This document shows, in pieces, positions 8,412-17,361 of a DNA stretch of 64,000 nt (position 1 is its first letter; every line of letters begins with the position of its first letter). The DNA is from Comamonadaceae bacterium. GTDB lineage: Bacteria; Pseudomonadota; Gammaproteobacteria; Burkholderiales; Burkholderiaceae_C. The notes below the pieces were generated by a model that was not told where the DNA came from, did no database searches, and saw nothing but the letters and a program-made list of their open reading frames with translations. A program made the position numbers and the translations under genes. The stretch is from NCBI GenBank assembly GCA_027488985.1, contig JAIYAR010000003.1, forward strand, positions 248,001 through 312,000, in the 5' to 3' direction.

Positions 8412-9165
8412 ACATGCCAATCGCCATCTGGTAGCCCAGCAGCTGGAGCTCCGCGTCATAGCGTTCGCCTTCGTCGCGCATGAAGGCGTGCACGCCATTG
8501 AACTCGTGCCAGGTGAAGTTCACGCCGGCTTTCACCAAAGTGCCGTAAACAAGCGCGCGGCCTTCGGGCGGGATGTGGGGGTCTTGCTTGCCCCAGATCA
8601 TTTGCAGCTCACCTTTGATTTCGGGCGTACGGGTCAGGCTGTCGTTGCCGGCACTTGAGGGCACCATGCCGGAATGGATGTCGGTGGCGTAAAAGCACGA
8701 CGTGGCGCTGATGGCCGGGTTCATGGCCGCGCGGTAGGCCAGCCCACCCCCTAAGCAAAAGCCCATGGTGCCTACGCGGCCCGAGAAGTAAGGCAGGGTG
8801 CGCAAGTGGTCGATGATGGCTTGCGCGTCGCTGTCGTGGGCCTCCAAGCTCTTGGCCACTTTGTCGGCGTTGCCCTTGTCGCGCCCGGCGTCGTCATAGC
8901 CCAGCACGGTGCCGATGGGGTTGAGCTCATGAAACACCTCGGGCACCACGACCACAAAACCGTGCCCGGCCATGATCTGCGCGCTGCGGCGAATGGGGCC
9001 GGTCTGCTGAAAGATTTCGGAATAGAGAATGATCGCCGCGTACTGCTTGGGCGCTGCGCCCTCCGCCTCTTTGGGGCGGTACACATAGCAGCGCATCACG
9101 CCGGTGGGGGTGGGCAGGTCAACTTCGTGAGACTGGATTTGCACAGCAATAACTCCGGTAAACAA
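8392..9165 (-). CDS. Dienelactone hydrolase family protein
   Basis: 257-aa alpha/beta hydrolase. The nucleophile elbow is GFCLGGG with Cys137; the supporting Glu is in LYSEIFQ (Glu50), and Asp and His of the triad are in KQDPHIP and NGVHAF. Family members open dienelactones in chlorocatechol breakdown, but many, including this one without catechol genes nearby, have unknown substrates. It converges on the AraC gene with a 20-base overlap. Nothing in the sequence fixes its pathway; proximity to alkB and an SDR may mean a hydrocarbon or lactone role. Confidence 0.88.
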   Translation of the reverse strand: MFTGVIAVQIQSHEVDLPTPTGVMRCYVYRPKEAEGAAPKQYAAIILYSEIFQQTGPIRRSAQIMAGHGFVVVVPEVFHELNPIGTVLGYDDAGRDKGNADKVAKSLEAHDSDAQAIIDHLRTLPYFSGRVGTMGFCLGGGLAYRAAMNPAISATSCFYATDIHSGMVPSSAGNDSLTRTPEIKGELQMIWGKQDPHIPPEGRALVYGTLVKAGVNFTWHEFNGVHAFMRDEGERYDAELQLLGYQMAIGMFRRVLY

Positions 9166-9274
9166 ACTGCACCGAGTATGGCCCCGCGCTGTCGCGCGAG
9201 TTACGCGGGTGGTACGAAGAATTCGAACCGCCCCCTAAGATGTCCCGTTCTGTTTTTGCGGCAAGGGGCATTCC

Positions 9275-10036
9275 ATGGACATTCGGTTTGACAACAAAGT
9301 GGTGCTGGTCACCGGCGGTGGCGGTGGCATCGGGCGGGCCAGTGCACTGGCGTTTGCGCGTGCAGGTGCCAAGGTAGCGGTAACCGACCGCGACGTGGCC
9401 GCGGGTGAGGAAACCACGGCGCAAGTCAAAGCGCTGGGGGCCGAGGCGCTGTTCATTGCGGCGGATGTAATGCAGGCCACACAGGTGCAAGCCATGGTGA
9501 CTCAGGTGGTGGCGCACTTCGGGCGGCTGGACTGCGCCTTCAACAACGCCGGCATTGAAGAGGAACACATGCGCCTGGCCGACTGCGAAGAGGCCACCTT
9601 CGACCGCATCATGGGCGTGAACGTCAAGGGCGTGTGGCTGTGCATGAAGTACCAGATCGCGCAGATGCTTGCCCAAGGTGGCGGCGCCATCGTCAACACC
9701 GCATCGGTAGCCGGGCTGGTGGGCGCGCCCAAGATGTCGGCCTACAGCGCGAGCAAACATGCGGTGATCGGCCTGACCAAATCGGCCGCTGTGGAATACG
9801 GGCGCAAAGGCATTCGCGTGAACGCGGTGTGCCCCGGCGTGATTCGCACGGTCATGCTGGAGCGCGCCGTGCAAGCCGACCCCAAGGTCGCCACCACGGT
9901 AGCGGGTGCCCACCCTATCGGCCGCATCGGCGAGCCCGATGAAGTGGCCGCTGCGGTGCTATGGCTCAGCTCGGATGCCGCAAGCTTTGTGACCGGCCTG
10001 GCCCACACGGTGGACGGTGGACTGACCTCGGTATGA
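9275..10036 (+). CDS. Short-chain dehydrogenase/reductase (SDR)
   Basis: 253-aa NAD(P)-dependent oxidoreductase. It has the cofactor motif TGGGGGIG (14-21), the NNAG motif (about 90), catalytic Ser in NTASVAG, and the catalytic pair in YSASK. The acidic residue after strand 2 (TDRD) suggests NAD rather than NADP. An AAGGGG ribosome site lies upstream of the ATG. It stands alone on the plus strand; the substrate cannot be told. Confidence 0.92.
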   Translation: MDIRFDNKVVLVTGGGGGIGRASALAFARAGAKVAVTDRDVAAGEETTAQVKALGAEALFIAADVMQATQVQAMVTQVVAHFGRLDCAFNNAGIEEEHMRLADCEEATFDRIMGVNVKGVWLCMKYQIAQMLAQGGGAIVNTASVAGLVGAPKMSAYSASKHAVIGLTKSAAVEYGRKGIRVNAVCPGVIRTVMLERAVQADPKVATTVAGAHPIGRIGEPDEVAAAVLWLSSDAASFVTGLAHTVDGGLTSV

Positions 10037-10132
10037 ACGATGTACCCGGTTTTTCTGAGGGACGGGCCATAAAAAATAGAGCGAATGGACTATTGCCATG
10101 TAGCCAACCACGTCTAGAAAATAGCCGCTCTT

Positions 10133-10148
10133 TGTGAAAAATTTCACA
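10133..10148 (+). promoter_or_regulatory. CRP-type binding site
   Basis: TGTGA-AAAATT-TCACA fits the TGTGA-N6-TCACA consensus exactly. It is centred 33 bases before the TTG start of the PEP-CTERM gene, so it could act as activator or repressor site. No crp gene is in the window; use by a CRP homologue is inferred. Confidence 0.65.
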
Positions 10149-10173
10149 TTGAACTCACCTTAAGGGAATTAAC

Positions 10174-10764
10174 TTGAATTTCACTAAAACACTGTTAGTT
10201 GCGGCACTACTTACTACGGGAGCCATTCACGCGTCTGCTGAAACTCTCACGTTTGAAGGGTTTTCCGACCGTAGTCCGATCACAAGCAATTACGGCGGTC
10301 TGTCATGGGACAATTTTTCCGTCTTCAACACCGCTTTCGCGAATACCAACGGATATGTGAACGGAGTTGTGAGTGGCAACAATGTGGCTTACAACCGTTT
10401 TGCCAACCCTGCCTCCATCAGCAGCAGCACTGCCTTCACACTGAATAGTGCCTACTTCACTGGGGCATGGAACGATGGTTTGACCATCCGAGTTACGGGT
10501 ACGGGCATTACGAACTACTCCACTGACATTGTGGTTAGCACGACAGCTCCCACTAACTTTGTATTCAACTGGAGTGGACTTACCTCGGTGAACTTCAGTT
10601 CATTTGGCGGCACACCAGCAGGATACTCGGGCGAGGGGGCACATTTCGCGATGGACAATCTGACCATCAACGTGGCGGCCGTTCCCGAGCCGGAAACCTA
10701 CGCACTCTTGTTGGCTGGATTGGGAATCATCGGAGCCGCTGCGCGCCGTCGCAAGGCAGGTTGA
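10174..10764 (+). CDS. PEP-CTERM sorting domain protein
   Basis: 196 aa beginning at TTG, chosen because AAGGGA lies about 8 bases upstream and the frame opens with a good signal peptide (MNFTKTLLVAALL, cut near HASA at about 22). The middle is Asn/Thr/Ser/Gly-rich and probably a beta-sandwich. The tail VPEPETYALLLAGLGIIG, then AAARRRK, is the PEP-CTERM sorting signal handled by an exosortase. It is a different protein from the PEP-CTERM protein at 610-1149 apart from the tail. Lower GC than its neighbours is evident. It has its own CRP-like site and terminator, so it is probably a single-gene unit. Confidence 0.85.
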   Translation: MNFTKTLLVAALLTTGAIHASAETLTFEGFSDRSPITSNYGGLSWDNFSVFNTAFANTNGYVNGVVSGNNVAYNRFANPASISSSTAFTLNSAYFTGAWNDGLTIRVTGTGITNYSTDIVVSTTAPTNFVFNWSGLTSVNFSSFGGTPAGYSGEGAHFAMDNLTINVAAVPEPETYALLLAGLGIIGAAARRRKAG

Positions 10765-10786
10765 TTTATCAAGCTCTTGTGCAGAA

Positions 10787-10814
10787 AAGGACTGCATTGC
10801 GCAGTCCTTTTTTT
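10787..10814 (+). terminator. Rho-independent terminator
   Basis: 9-bp perfect stem AAGGACTGC/GCAGTCCTT, 5-base loop, then a T run. It closes the PEP-CTERM gene and stands before the converging EamA gene. Confidence 0.92.
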
Positions 10815-10846
10815 CTTCACTCTCGCATGGAGTTACGCACACCCTG

Positions 10847-11791
10847 TCAACGCACAACTCTCCGGCGGCGCAGCCCTCGCACCCACGCCAGAATCGCCGG
10901 GCTATACATGATCATGGCCAGCGCACCGGCAATCAGCGGCAGGGCCAGGAACACCCAACCGGTGAGCACTTCTTTGCCGATGACCACGCCCACCACCAAA
11001 GCCACAGCAGGGTTTACAAACGAGTAGCTGCCGGCCACCGCAGCCGTAGTGTTTTGCAGCAGCCACAGGTAGGCGTTGAGCGCCACCAGCGTGCCGAACA
11101 CCAGCAGGTACCACCAGGCCAGCCAGGCCTCATGGGTCACATTGCTCAGCGCCCCTTGTGGCTCGATGATCGAGGCAGCCACGACGCCCATGAGCCCACC
11201 GGCCAGCCACTCGGTGGCGGAGGCCATGGCAGGGCCGGGCAAGTCCAGTTTGCGGGATGCGTAAGAGCCCACGCTCCAGCACAGCGGTGCGCCAAAGGCG
11301 GCCAGGGCACCCAGCCAGCTGGCAGAAAAATCGCCCTCCATCGCCAGCAACAAAGCCCCTGCCACACCCAACACCAAGCCTACCCAGCTGGTAGTTGGCA
11401 CGCGCTCGCCACCCAGGCGCGTCCACAGCGCCAGCCACATGGGCATGGTGGTGATGACGGTGGCCATGAGCCCGGAACCAATGCCCTGCTTTTGCGCGAA
11501 CACCACCAGATTCATGGACACAAACACCATCAGCCCACCCACCAGCGCAGCATTGCGCCACTGGCGCCAGCTGGGCAGCTTTTCGCCGCGCCACAGGGCC
11601 CATGCCAGCATGACCACGCCGGCCAGCGTGAAGCGGGTGGCATTCATCCACAGCGGGGGAAAGCTGTGCACCGCCACGCCGATGGCAAAGTAGGTGGTGC
11701 CCCAGACGATGTAGACCAACCAGAGCGCCACCATAAGGCGCCAGAATGGGGATAAACGCCAGCTTTGCTGAATATTGAGTGCCGAAATCAT
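10847..11791 (-). CDS. EamA/DMT-family transporter (YedA-like)
   Basis: Inner-membrane protein with ten predicted helices in two EamA repeats, ending in a basic tail (GLRRRRVVR). Members export small metabolites or amino acids. The start at 11791 (MISALNIQQSW, 314 aa) is preferred, because a longer frame from 11893 would overlap the divergent Lrp gene and adds a non-conserved stretch. The divergent Lrp/AsnC regulator 65 bases away suggests an amino-acid-type substrate and control by that protein; both are inference from context. Confidence 0.88.
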   Translation of the reverse strand: MISALNIQQSWRLSPFWRLMVALWLVYIVWGTTYFAIGVAVHSFPPLWMNATRFTLAGVVMLAWALWRGEKLPSWRQWRNAALVGGLMVFVSMNLVVFAQKQGIGSGLMATVITTMPMWLALWTRLGGERVPTTSWVGLVLGVAGALLLAMEGDFSASWLGALAAFGAPLCWSVGSYASRKLDLPGPAMASATEWLAGGLMGVVAASIIEPQGALSNVTHEAWLAWWYLLVFGTLVALNAYLWLLQNTTAAVAGSYSFVNPAVALVVGVVIGKEVLTGWVFLALPLIAGALAMIMYSPAILAWVRGLRRRRVVR

Positions 11792-11856
11792 GAATAGTCC
11801 GTAAAATTTACGACAACCAGCGCCGCTGGGCGTGATCTTACCGAAAAACCAGCCCA

Positions 11857-12327
11857 ATGCAAGCAAATATTCAGACAGACGCCATCGATTCAAAAATTCT
11901 TACGGCATTAGGCGAAGACGGCCGACGTTCTTACGCCGAGGTGGGTGCGGATGTGGGCTTGTCTACCGCCGCGGTGCATGAGCGGGTCAAGAAGATGCTG
12001 GAACGTGGCGTGATCCGCCGCTTTTCCATCAGCGTGGACCCGCACACCGTGGGGCTGAACTTCACCGCGTTTGTGGCCATTCGCAACGATGGCGGCGCCC
12101 ACTGCCGCGACATTGCACCCCGCCTGCGCGAGCTGCCTTCGGTGCAAGAGCTGCACAGCGTGGCCGGCGAATACGACCTGCTGGCCAAGGTGCGCACCCC
12201 GCATGCCCGCGACCTGGAGGCGGTGCTGTTGCAGATCAAGGCCATCCCCGGCGTGGCGCGCACCACCAGCACCGTGGTGCTGAACACCGAGTTCGAAGAC
12301 CAGCCCTTGCGCCTGCCCGGCACCTAA
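11857..12327 (+). CDS. Lrp/AsnC-family transcriptional regulator
   Basis: 156 aa: an N-terminal winged helix-turn-helix (IDSKILTALGEDGRRSYAEV, then GLSTAAVHERVKKM) and a C-terminal RAM ligand-binding domain (about 60-150; SVAGEYDLLAKV). Such proteins sense amino acids and assemble as octamers. It is divergent from the EamA exporter gene, the usual arrangement for a local regulator of amino-acid export. The ligand is unknown. Confidence 0.92.
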   Translation: MQANIQTDAIDSKILTALGEDGRRSYAEVGADVGLSTAAVHERVKKMLERGVIRRFSISVDPHTVGLNFTAFVAIRNDGGAHCRDIAPRLRELPSVQELHSVAGEYDLLAKVRTPHARDLEAVLLQIKAIPGVARTTSTVVLNTEFEDQPLRLPGT

Positions 12328-12393
12328 GAACGCACGCCGCCGCTTTGTACGGCAGCGCACAGACAAGCACGGTCGCCCACCGTAGAAGGAGGC

Positions 12394-13257
12394 ATGATCC
12401 GCCTTCGCCTTGCCATCCAACTGCACTACCAAGTGCAGCCCCCGGGTGGCGACTTTGTATTTCACCTGCACGCGGCCTTCACGCCGCGCCAGCGGGTGGT
12501 GTCCGAGTCGCTGCACTTCAGCCAGCCCCTGGCCTACACCCTGGAGAGCAGCCCGCCCTCCACCAACCGCGTCCTGCGTACCGGCGCCCTGCCCGGCATG
12601 CTGCAAGTGGCCTATGCCGCGACGGTAGATCTGGACCATTGGGTGGCAGCGCCCTCCACCATCGCAGAGGTGCCGGTTAGCCGCTTGCCCACCAACGTGC
12701 TGCCCTATCTCTACCCCAGCCGCTACTGCCAGTCAGATTTGCTGCTGCAGTTTGCCCAGCAGGAATTCGGCCAGCGCTGGCAGGGCTACAGCCGGGTGCA
12801 GGCCATTCGTGACTGGGTGCTGCAACACACCGCCTTTAGCCCTAACACCTCCAACAGCAACACCTCGGCACTGGACACCTTGCAAAGCCATGTGGGGGTG
12901 TGCCGTGACTTTGCGCACCTGATGATTGCGCTGTGCCGCGCAGCCAATGTGCCGGCCCGGTTTACCACCGGCATTGACTACGGGGCCGACCCCGCGCTGG
13001 GGCCGACCGACTTCCATGCCTATGTGGAGGCCTATGTGGGCGACCGCTGGTATTTGTTTGACCCCTCAGGCACGGCCATCCCTATGGGCCTGGTGCGCTT
13101 TGCCACAGGGCGTGATGCGGCCGATGTGGCATTTGCCACCATCTTCGGCTCCGTGCAAAGCAGCACACCGGTGATCAGCATCGAAGCCATTCCCGGGGCG
13201 GACGGTCTATTGAGGGTACCGCACCACAGCGCCGATGCGCTCAGCACCGACGGCTGA
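12394..13257 (+). CDS. Transglutaminase-like family protein
   Basis: 287-aa cytoplasmic protein. It has an N-terminal beta domain typical of bacterial transglutaminase-like proteins, then the papain-like core. The core shows the catalytic Cys in GVCRDFAHLM (about 169-178), His in TDFHAYVEAY and Asp in YLFDPSG. Family members are putative cysteine proteases or amide-bond enzymes; the substrate is not known. It lies alone between the Lrp and thioesterase genes. Confidence 0.88.
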   Translation: MIRLRLAIQLHYQVQPPGGDFVFHLHAAFTPRQRVVSESLHFSQPLAYTLESSPPSTNRVLRTGALPGMLQVAYAATVDLDHWVAAPSTIAEVPVSRLPTNVLPYLYPSRYCQSDLLLQFAQQEFGQRWQGYSRVQAIRDWVLQHTAFSPNTSNSNTSALDTLQSHVGVCRDFAHLMIALCRAANVPARFTTGIDYGADPALGPTDFHAYVEAYVGDRWYLFDPSGTAIPMGLVRFATGRDAADVAFATIFGSVQSSTPVISIEAIPGADGLLRVPHHSADALSTDG

Positions 13258-13275
13258 GCACGGACTACAAAAGAC

Positions 13276-13767
13276 TCAGGCCGCGCCGGGCTGGCGGGTG
13301 GTTTTGCGGAATTTTTCTTCGAGTTCGTGGCGCAGGGCTTTGCGCATCTGGGCGGCTTCGAAGCGACGCTTTTCGTCGTCGGTTTCGGGCTGCAACGCAG
13401 GCACTGGCGCAGCCTTGCCGTGGTCGTCCACCGCCACCATGGTGAAGAAGCAGCTGTTCACATGGCGCACCTCTTGGGTGCGGATGTTCTCGGCAATCAC
13501 CTTGATGCCCACTTCCATGGACGACTTGCCGGTGTAGTTCACACTGGCCAGAAAGGTCACCAGTTCGCCCACATGGATGGCCTGCAAAAACAGCACCCGG
13601 TCCACACTCAGCGTCACCACATAGCGCGAGGCATAGCGGCTGGCACAGGCATAGGCCACCTGGTCAAGCAGCTTGAGGATGGCGCCGCCGTGCACGTTGC
13701 CGGAGAAGTTGGCCATGTCGGGCGACATGAGCACGGTCATGGTGAGTTGGTGGGTGGGCAGGTTCAT
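13276..13767 (-). CDS. Acyl-CoA thioesterase, hotdog fold (YciA-like)
   Basis: 163 aa with a hotdog domain at about 8-125. It shows NVHGGAILKLLDQVAYACA, the family's helix with the active-site Asp, and VDRVLFLQAIHVGELV. The C-terminal 35 residues are charged and probably helical. It should hydrolyse acyl-CoA to free acid and CoA in the cytoplasm. It converges on the transglutaminase gene and is divergent from the DUF1993 gene. Confidence 0.9.
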   Translation of the reverse strand: MNLPTHQLTMTVLMSPDMANFSGNVHGGAILKLLDQVAYACASRYASRYVVTLSVDRVLFLQAIHVGELVTFLASVNYTGKSSMEVGIKVIAENIRTQEVRHVNSCFFTMVAVDDHGKAAPVPALQPETDDEKRRFEAAQMRKALRHELEEKFRKTTRQPGAA

Positions 13768-13857
13768 GGCAGCGTGTGGTGCAAAAAGCGTTCCAGGGAA
13801 TGTGCAAGCCAGGCCTGCGCGGAGGCCCGCAGTGTAAGGGGCCGCTATATTGGCTAC

Positions 13858-14445
13858 ATGACATCGCCCGCCCTAGCCCACCCCGCCACCGATTCCGCCG
13901 CTGCTCCGTCTGCGCTGCCGCCCCTTTTCATCGCCAGCGTACCGGTGTTCACCCGCTACCTGGATCAGCTGCAAGGCTTGTTGACCAAGGCCGCCGCACA
14001 CTGCGCACAGCAAGGTACCCCGGAAGCTGCGCTGCTGCAGGCCCGCCTGACACCCGACATGCTGCCACTGGGCGTGCAGGTCGAGATTGCGGTGAACTTT
14101 GTGTTCCGGGCCTGCGCCCCGCTGGCCGGCCAACCCGTGCCGCCCTTTGGCGAGCACCATGAAAGTTTGGCCCGGCTACAGGCGCGGGTGGAGGCTGCAC
14201 AAGCCTTTTTGCACACCTTGCAGCCTGAGGACTTTGCTGCAGCCGCTGAGCGCACCATCCGCGACCCGGCCGGCCAGAGCACCGTGGATCTGGATGGCAG
14301 CACCTTTTTGCAGCAGTATGCGCTGCCCAATTTCTTCTTCCACCTCAGCATGGTCTACGCACTTCTGCGCCAGAAAGGCCTGCCGCTCAGCAAAGGCGAC
14401 TTTGATGGCTGGCATGTGTACTCCCAGACGGGGCAGGCCACATGA
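13858..14445 (+). CDS. DUF1993 family protein
   Basis: 195-aa soluble protein. The start at 13858 (MTSPALAHPA) avoids the overlap with the thioesterase gene that a much longer frame would cause. The all-helical core (VFTRYLDQLQGLLTKA; FLQQYALPNFFFHLSMVYALL) matches DUF1993, distantly related to DinB-like four-helix proteins. The function is unknown. Its TGA overlaps the ATG of the next gene by four bases (ATGA), so the two are probably translated together. Confidence 0.82.
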   Translation: MTSPALAHPATDSAAAPSALPPLFIASVPVFTRYLDQLQGLLTKAAAHCAQQGTPEAALLQARLTPDMLPLGVQVEIAVNFVFRACAPLAGQPVPPFGEHHESLARLQARVEAAQAFLHTLQPEDFAAAAERTIRDPAGQSTVDLDGSTFLQQYALPNFFFHLSMVYALLRQKGLPLSKGDFDGWHVYSQTGQAT

Positions 14446-14927
14446 ACATCTTGCGTTGTCTGCTGCTGACAAGCCTTGCTTGGGGAGCCGGAGCGGGGCT
14501 TGCAGAGACACCGCCAACCACACCAACCGATGCATCCACTCAAGCCATTTGGGTGAATCTGGGGGGCATCTCCTGGCATGACGACCGACGCAAGGGCTAC
14601 AACGAAAACAATGGGGGGCTGGGCCTGGAGTACCCCTTGCAAGCCGACATAGCGCTGATGGGAGGCGCCTTTCACAACAGCGTGCACAAAACCAGTGGCT
14701 ACGTCGCCATCAAATGGCAGCCTTTCACCCTGAGCGACTGGAAACTGGGTCTGTCAACGGGTGTGATGAACGGCTATCCGGGTATTCAGCGCGGTGGTGT
14801 CTTTCTGGCCGCTCTGCCCATGGCCAGCTACGAAGGCTCACGTTTCGGCGTGAACCTGGCGCTGGTGCCCTATGTAGATCGGGCAGAAGGCGCATTGGCT
14901 ATCCAATTCAAGTTCCGCCTGCGCTAG
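14442..14927 (+). CDS. Small outer-membrane beta-barrel protein, function unknown
   Basis: 161 aa with a signal peptide (1-21, ending GLA) and about eight amphipathic strands: GYNENNGGLGLEY, ALMGGAFHNSVHKTSGYVA, SYEGSRFGVNLALVP and a final strand ending in QFKFRLR. The pattern is that of a small proteobacterial barrel with NENNGGLG and SYEG-GVNL signatures. I do not recognise an enzyme signature. It is translationally coupled to the DUF1993 gene and converges on imuB with a 4-base overlap. Confidence 0.65.
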   Translation: MNILRCLLLTSLAWGAGAGLAETPPTTPTDASTQAIWVNLGGISWHDDRRKGYNENNGGLGLEYPLQADIALMGGAFHNSVHKTSGYVAIKWQPFTLSDWKLGLSTGVMNGYPGIQRGGVFLAALPMASYEGSRFGVNLALVPYVDRAEGALAIQFKFRLR

Positions 14928-16372
14928 CTATATAAACCGTGCAGATACCACGGCACGGCCTGCCCGGCCTCTTCCGCTGCGGTACTACGCCCTAGCCGCT
15001 CGCAGTACACCCACACCAGCCCTGCCTGCGGGCTGCGGGCTATGTAGTAGTCGCGCAAGGCGGGCTCACCTTCGAGCCAGCCGGTCTCCAGACGCTGCGG
15101 GCCAGCCAGTAGCGTGAGCTCGCCGTGGTAACAGGGAATGCTTTGATGCGGACCGCTTTGGCGCACCACCAAACGCTGCGGCACCGGCAACAGCCAGGTG
15201 GGGTACAGGTCGGCCGCGGGTAGCACATCACGCTCTGATTCAGAGTCTTTTAAGCCTCTGGCGCTCATGGAATATGCGCGAGAAGCTCCTGATTTCATAG
15301 CGAATTGGTTTTCCTTGCGCACAGTATCCGCCCGCCACAGCTGCCAGCGCTGCATGCGCTCGGGCCGGTGGTCGGCCTGCGGGGTGGCACACTGCACGCT
15401 GTGCGCGCCCAGCCGGGCGGCCAGGCGCTCCAGAGTCTGGTGCAGGCTGTCGCCCTTGCGCACATCTTCAGGCAGCAGGCTGTGGCTCTCGCCGCCCAGC
15501 GGCTGGGTCTGCAGGCTGCGCAGGCGCAGGTACAGCACCGGCGCCGGCAACGTAACGCGAGCCAACTGCTCACCAAGGATGCGCTGCAGATGGGTCATGT
15601 CCTGCGTGGCCTCGGCGGTGCGCAGCTCCAAGCAGCCTTGCTGGCCACCCTGGTGGTGGGCGTCCACATGGCGGGTGTTGGCGCGGCGCGCATCCAACTC
15701 CCACCGCAGCTCCAGCGCCAGCACCCCGGCCTGGCGGGCGCGCAGCCACACCAGCAGCTGCGCCAGCAGGCGGCGCGCGCCGAACAACAGGGCCGGTGCC
15801 GAATCCACACTCGCCGCCAGCTCCAACGGAGCATCAAACACATCGGGCAGCGTGAGCCAGGGATAAACCTCAGGGCGCTGGCCGTAAGCGCGGTCCAGCG
15901 CGTCTACCACCTCGGCACCAAAGCGCCGCACCAGCCCCCCACGCGGCAGGGCCCGCAGCTGCCCCCAAGTGCGCACGCCCAGGCGGGCCAGCGTGGGCAA
16001 GTGGGCCTGGGCCGCCGCCAGGGTGTGCAGCGGCAGGGCATCGGGCAGCACCGCACGTACTGGCGCGGCCTGTCCCACCCGACAGGCATGCACCTGCAAG
16101 GCTGCCAGCGCTATTAAAGATGTAGCGCCTTGCGCATATTCCACAAGCGCCACCAGCCTTTTCGGCTCCAAAAGCTGCTGCAGCAAGGCGGTCCGTCCGC
16201 CGAACAAGCGCTCGCTGGCAGACACCTCCAGCACCAGCGCATCGCCCACGCGAGTCACCAGCGGCGTGAAGCGCAGGGCCCACCATGCCAGCGCGGTAGA
16301 AGCATCCACCAGCGCAGGCTCGGACGGGGCAGCCGTGGCATCAGGCGACGGCCGCAGTGCGATCCAGTGCAT
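14924..16372 (-). CDS. imuB: ImuB, catalytically inactive Y-family polymerase-like protein
   Basis: Mutasome hub that joins ImuA, DnaE2 and the beta clamp. The start ATG at 16372 (MHWIALRPSP) is chosen over 16387 because ImuB proteins begin this way; it overlaps the imuA end by 32 bases, as is usual for the pair. The Y-family fold is visible (LVLEVSASERLFGG, LGVRTWGQLRALP for the HhH motif) but the palm lacks the metal-binding acidic residues. Two dispersed repeats are embedded in frame: one near residues 76-91 (EYAQGATSLIALAAL) and one near 357-380 (FAMKSGASRAYSMSARGLK), so the protein tolerates these inserts. Confidence 0.94.
   Translation of the reverse strand: MHWIALRPSPDATAAPSEPALVDASTALAWWALRFTPLVTRVGDALVLEVSASERLFGGRTALLQQLLEPKRLVALVEYAQGATSLIALAALQVHACRVGQAAPVRAVLPDALPLHTLAAAQAHLPTLARLGVRTWGQLRALPRGGLVRRFGAEVVDALDRAYGQRPEVYPWLTLPDVFDAPLELAASVDSAPALLFGARRLLAQLLVWLRARQAGVLALELRWELDARRANTRHVDAHHQGGQQGCLELRTAEATQDMTHLQRILGEQLARVTLPAPVLYLRLRSLQTQPLGGESHSLLPEDVRKGDSLHQTLERLAARLGAHSVQCATPQADHRPERMQRWQLWRADTVRKENQFAMKSGASRAYSMSARGLKDSESERDVLPAADLYPTWLLPVPQRLVVRQSGPHQSIPCYHGELTLLAGPQRLETGWLEGEPALRDYYIARSPQAGLVWVYCERLGRSTAAEEAGQAVPWYLHGLYS
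15248..15301 (-). repeat. Dispersed repeat copy R4 (in imuB, sense)
   Basis: Gene-sense strand reads GCTATGAAATCAGGAGCTTC, TCGCGCATATTCC, ATGAGCGCCAGAGGC. The encoded peptide AMKSGASRAYSMSARGL closely parallels the R3 peptide in DnaE2 (both end in MSARGL). Confidence 0.88.
16110..16162 (+). repeat. Dispersed repeat copy R5 (in imuB, antisense)
   Basis: Plus strand reads GCTATTAAAGATGTAGCG, CCTTGCGCATATTCC, ACAAGCGCCACCAGCC. Read from the imuB strand it gives EYAQGATSLIALAAL, parallel to MEYAQAAIKIIAVIA of copy R9 in the antiporter gene. Confidence 0.82.
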
Positions 16373-17342
16373 GGCCTGCCTCCGCATTCATAGGCCCATA
16401 CGCATCGGCCATACCGCGCGCCGCCACGGCCAACTCGCCCTGCGCGGGCGGCAGCGGCGGCCACGGGAGCGCCTGGCTCTCCGCGCCGCCCAGCGCCTGC
16501 TGCTGAAAAGCGGCGCGCGCGGGCTGCGCATCCAGCGGCGAGGCAGACGGCATGCCCCACGCCGAAGTGCCGTTCTGCTCCACGCCCTCCGTCAATGCAC
16601 GACCGGCGGCCAGCAGCAAGCCCAATTGCTGGCTGCGGGCCTGCAAGTGCAAGGGCTCCGCCAAAGGCGGGCCGCGCCGCTTGAGGATGTCGACCTCCAA
16701 CCCGTCCAGCAACAGACCTTGCAGCGGATGCCGGGCACGGGCCATCGGCTGCACCAGGAGGCGCAGCACGGCGGGTGATGCATCGCTGCGCGCCCGATCC
16801 GGCCGCATCACAAACAGCAGCTTGTGGTGCTCGGCCGCGGCCAGGTGCAGGCGACGCAGCTGGTCGCCCCGGGCCTGCGGTAACCAGGCCAGCACGGCGT
16901 CCACCTCTGCGCAACGCAGCACCTGCTCAGTGGCCCAGAGACGTCCGCTCGCTTCATCTTTGACGCGAGCACCCTCTCCTGCCGTGGCAGACGCCAGTAC
17001 CGACAGCAGCCGCCCCGAGCGCAAGCCCAACCGGGAAAGCGCCGGTGCGAACGGCAGCTGGGGCGGCCCCACCATCACCACCGGGCCGCGCCCGCAGGCC
17101 GCCAGCGCGGGCAGCAGGAGCCGCCATTCGCTGTGCGCGCCGGCAGGCTGCAGCAGCTCTACCAAGGCGCCCACCGGCCAACCGCCACCGGGCAAATGCG
17201 CGTCCAAGAGCGCATCGCCCGTGGCCTGCACCGCCTCTGTGGGCGTGGCCAAGGTGTGCGCGTGCCAGACACCGGCGTGGATGTCCTGCGGGTCCGGCAC
17301 ACCGGTGACAGAGGGAGCGAAATGGCGCGCAGCGCTAGTCAT
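16341..17342 (-). CDS. imuA: ImuA, SOS mutasome accessory protein (RecA/SulA-like)
   Basis: 333 aa, first gene of the imuA-imuB unit. A RecA-like fold is suggested by LPGGGWPVGALVELLQPAG (about 50-68) and a beta strand VVMVGPP; the Walker A Lys/Thr is not conserved, as in other ImuA proteins. ImuA binds ImuB and RecA and is needed for DnaE2-dependent mutagenesis (known for the family). A LexA box 20-39 bases upstream indicates SOS control. The ribosome site is weak. Confidence 0.92.
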   Translation of the reverse strand: MTSAARHFAPSVTGVPDPQDIHAGVWHAHTLATPTEAVQATGDALLDAHLPGGGWPVGALVELLQPAGAHSEWRLLLPALAACGRGPVVMVGPPQLPFAPALSRLGLRSGRLLSVLASATAGEGARVKDEASGRLWATEQVLRCAEVDAVLAWLPQARGDQLRRLHLAAAEHHKLLFVMRPDRARSDASPAVLRLLVQPMARARHPLQGLLLDGLEVDILKRRGPPLAEPLHLQARSQQLGLLLAAGRALTEGVEQNGTSAWGMPSASPLDAQPARAAFQQQALGGAESQALPWPPLPPAQGELAVAARGMADAYGPMNAEAGHALDRTAAVA

Positions 17343-17361
17343 GGCAAGGGCTTCAACAATT

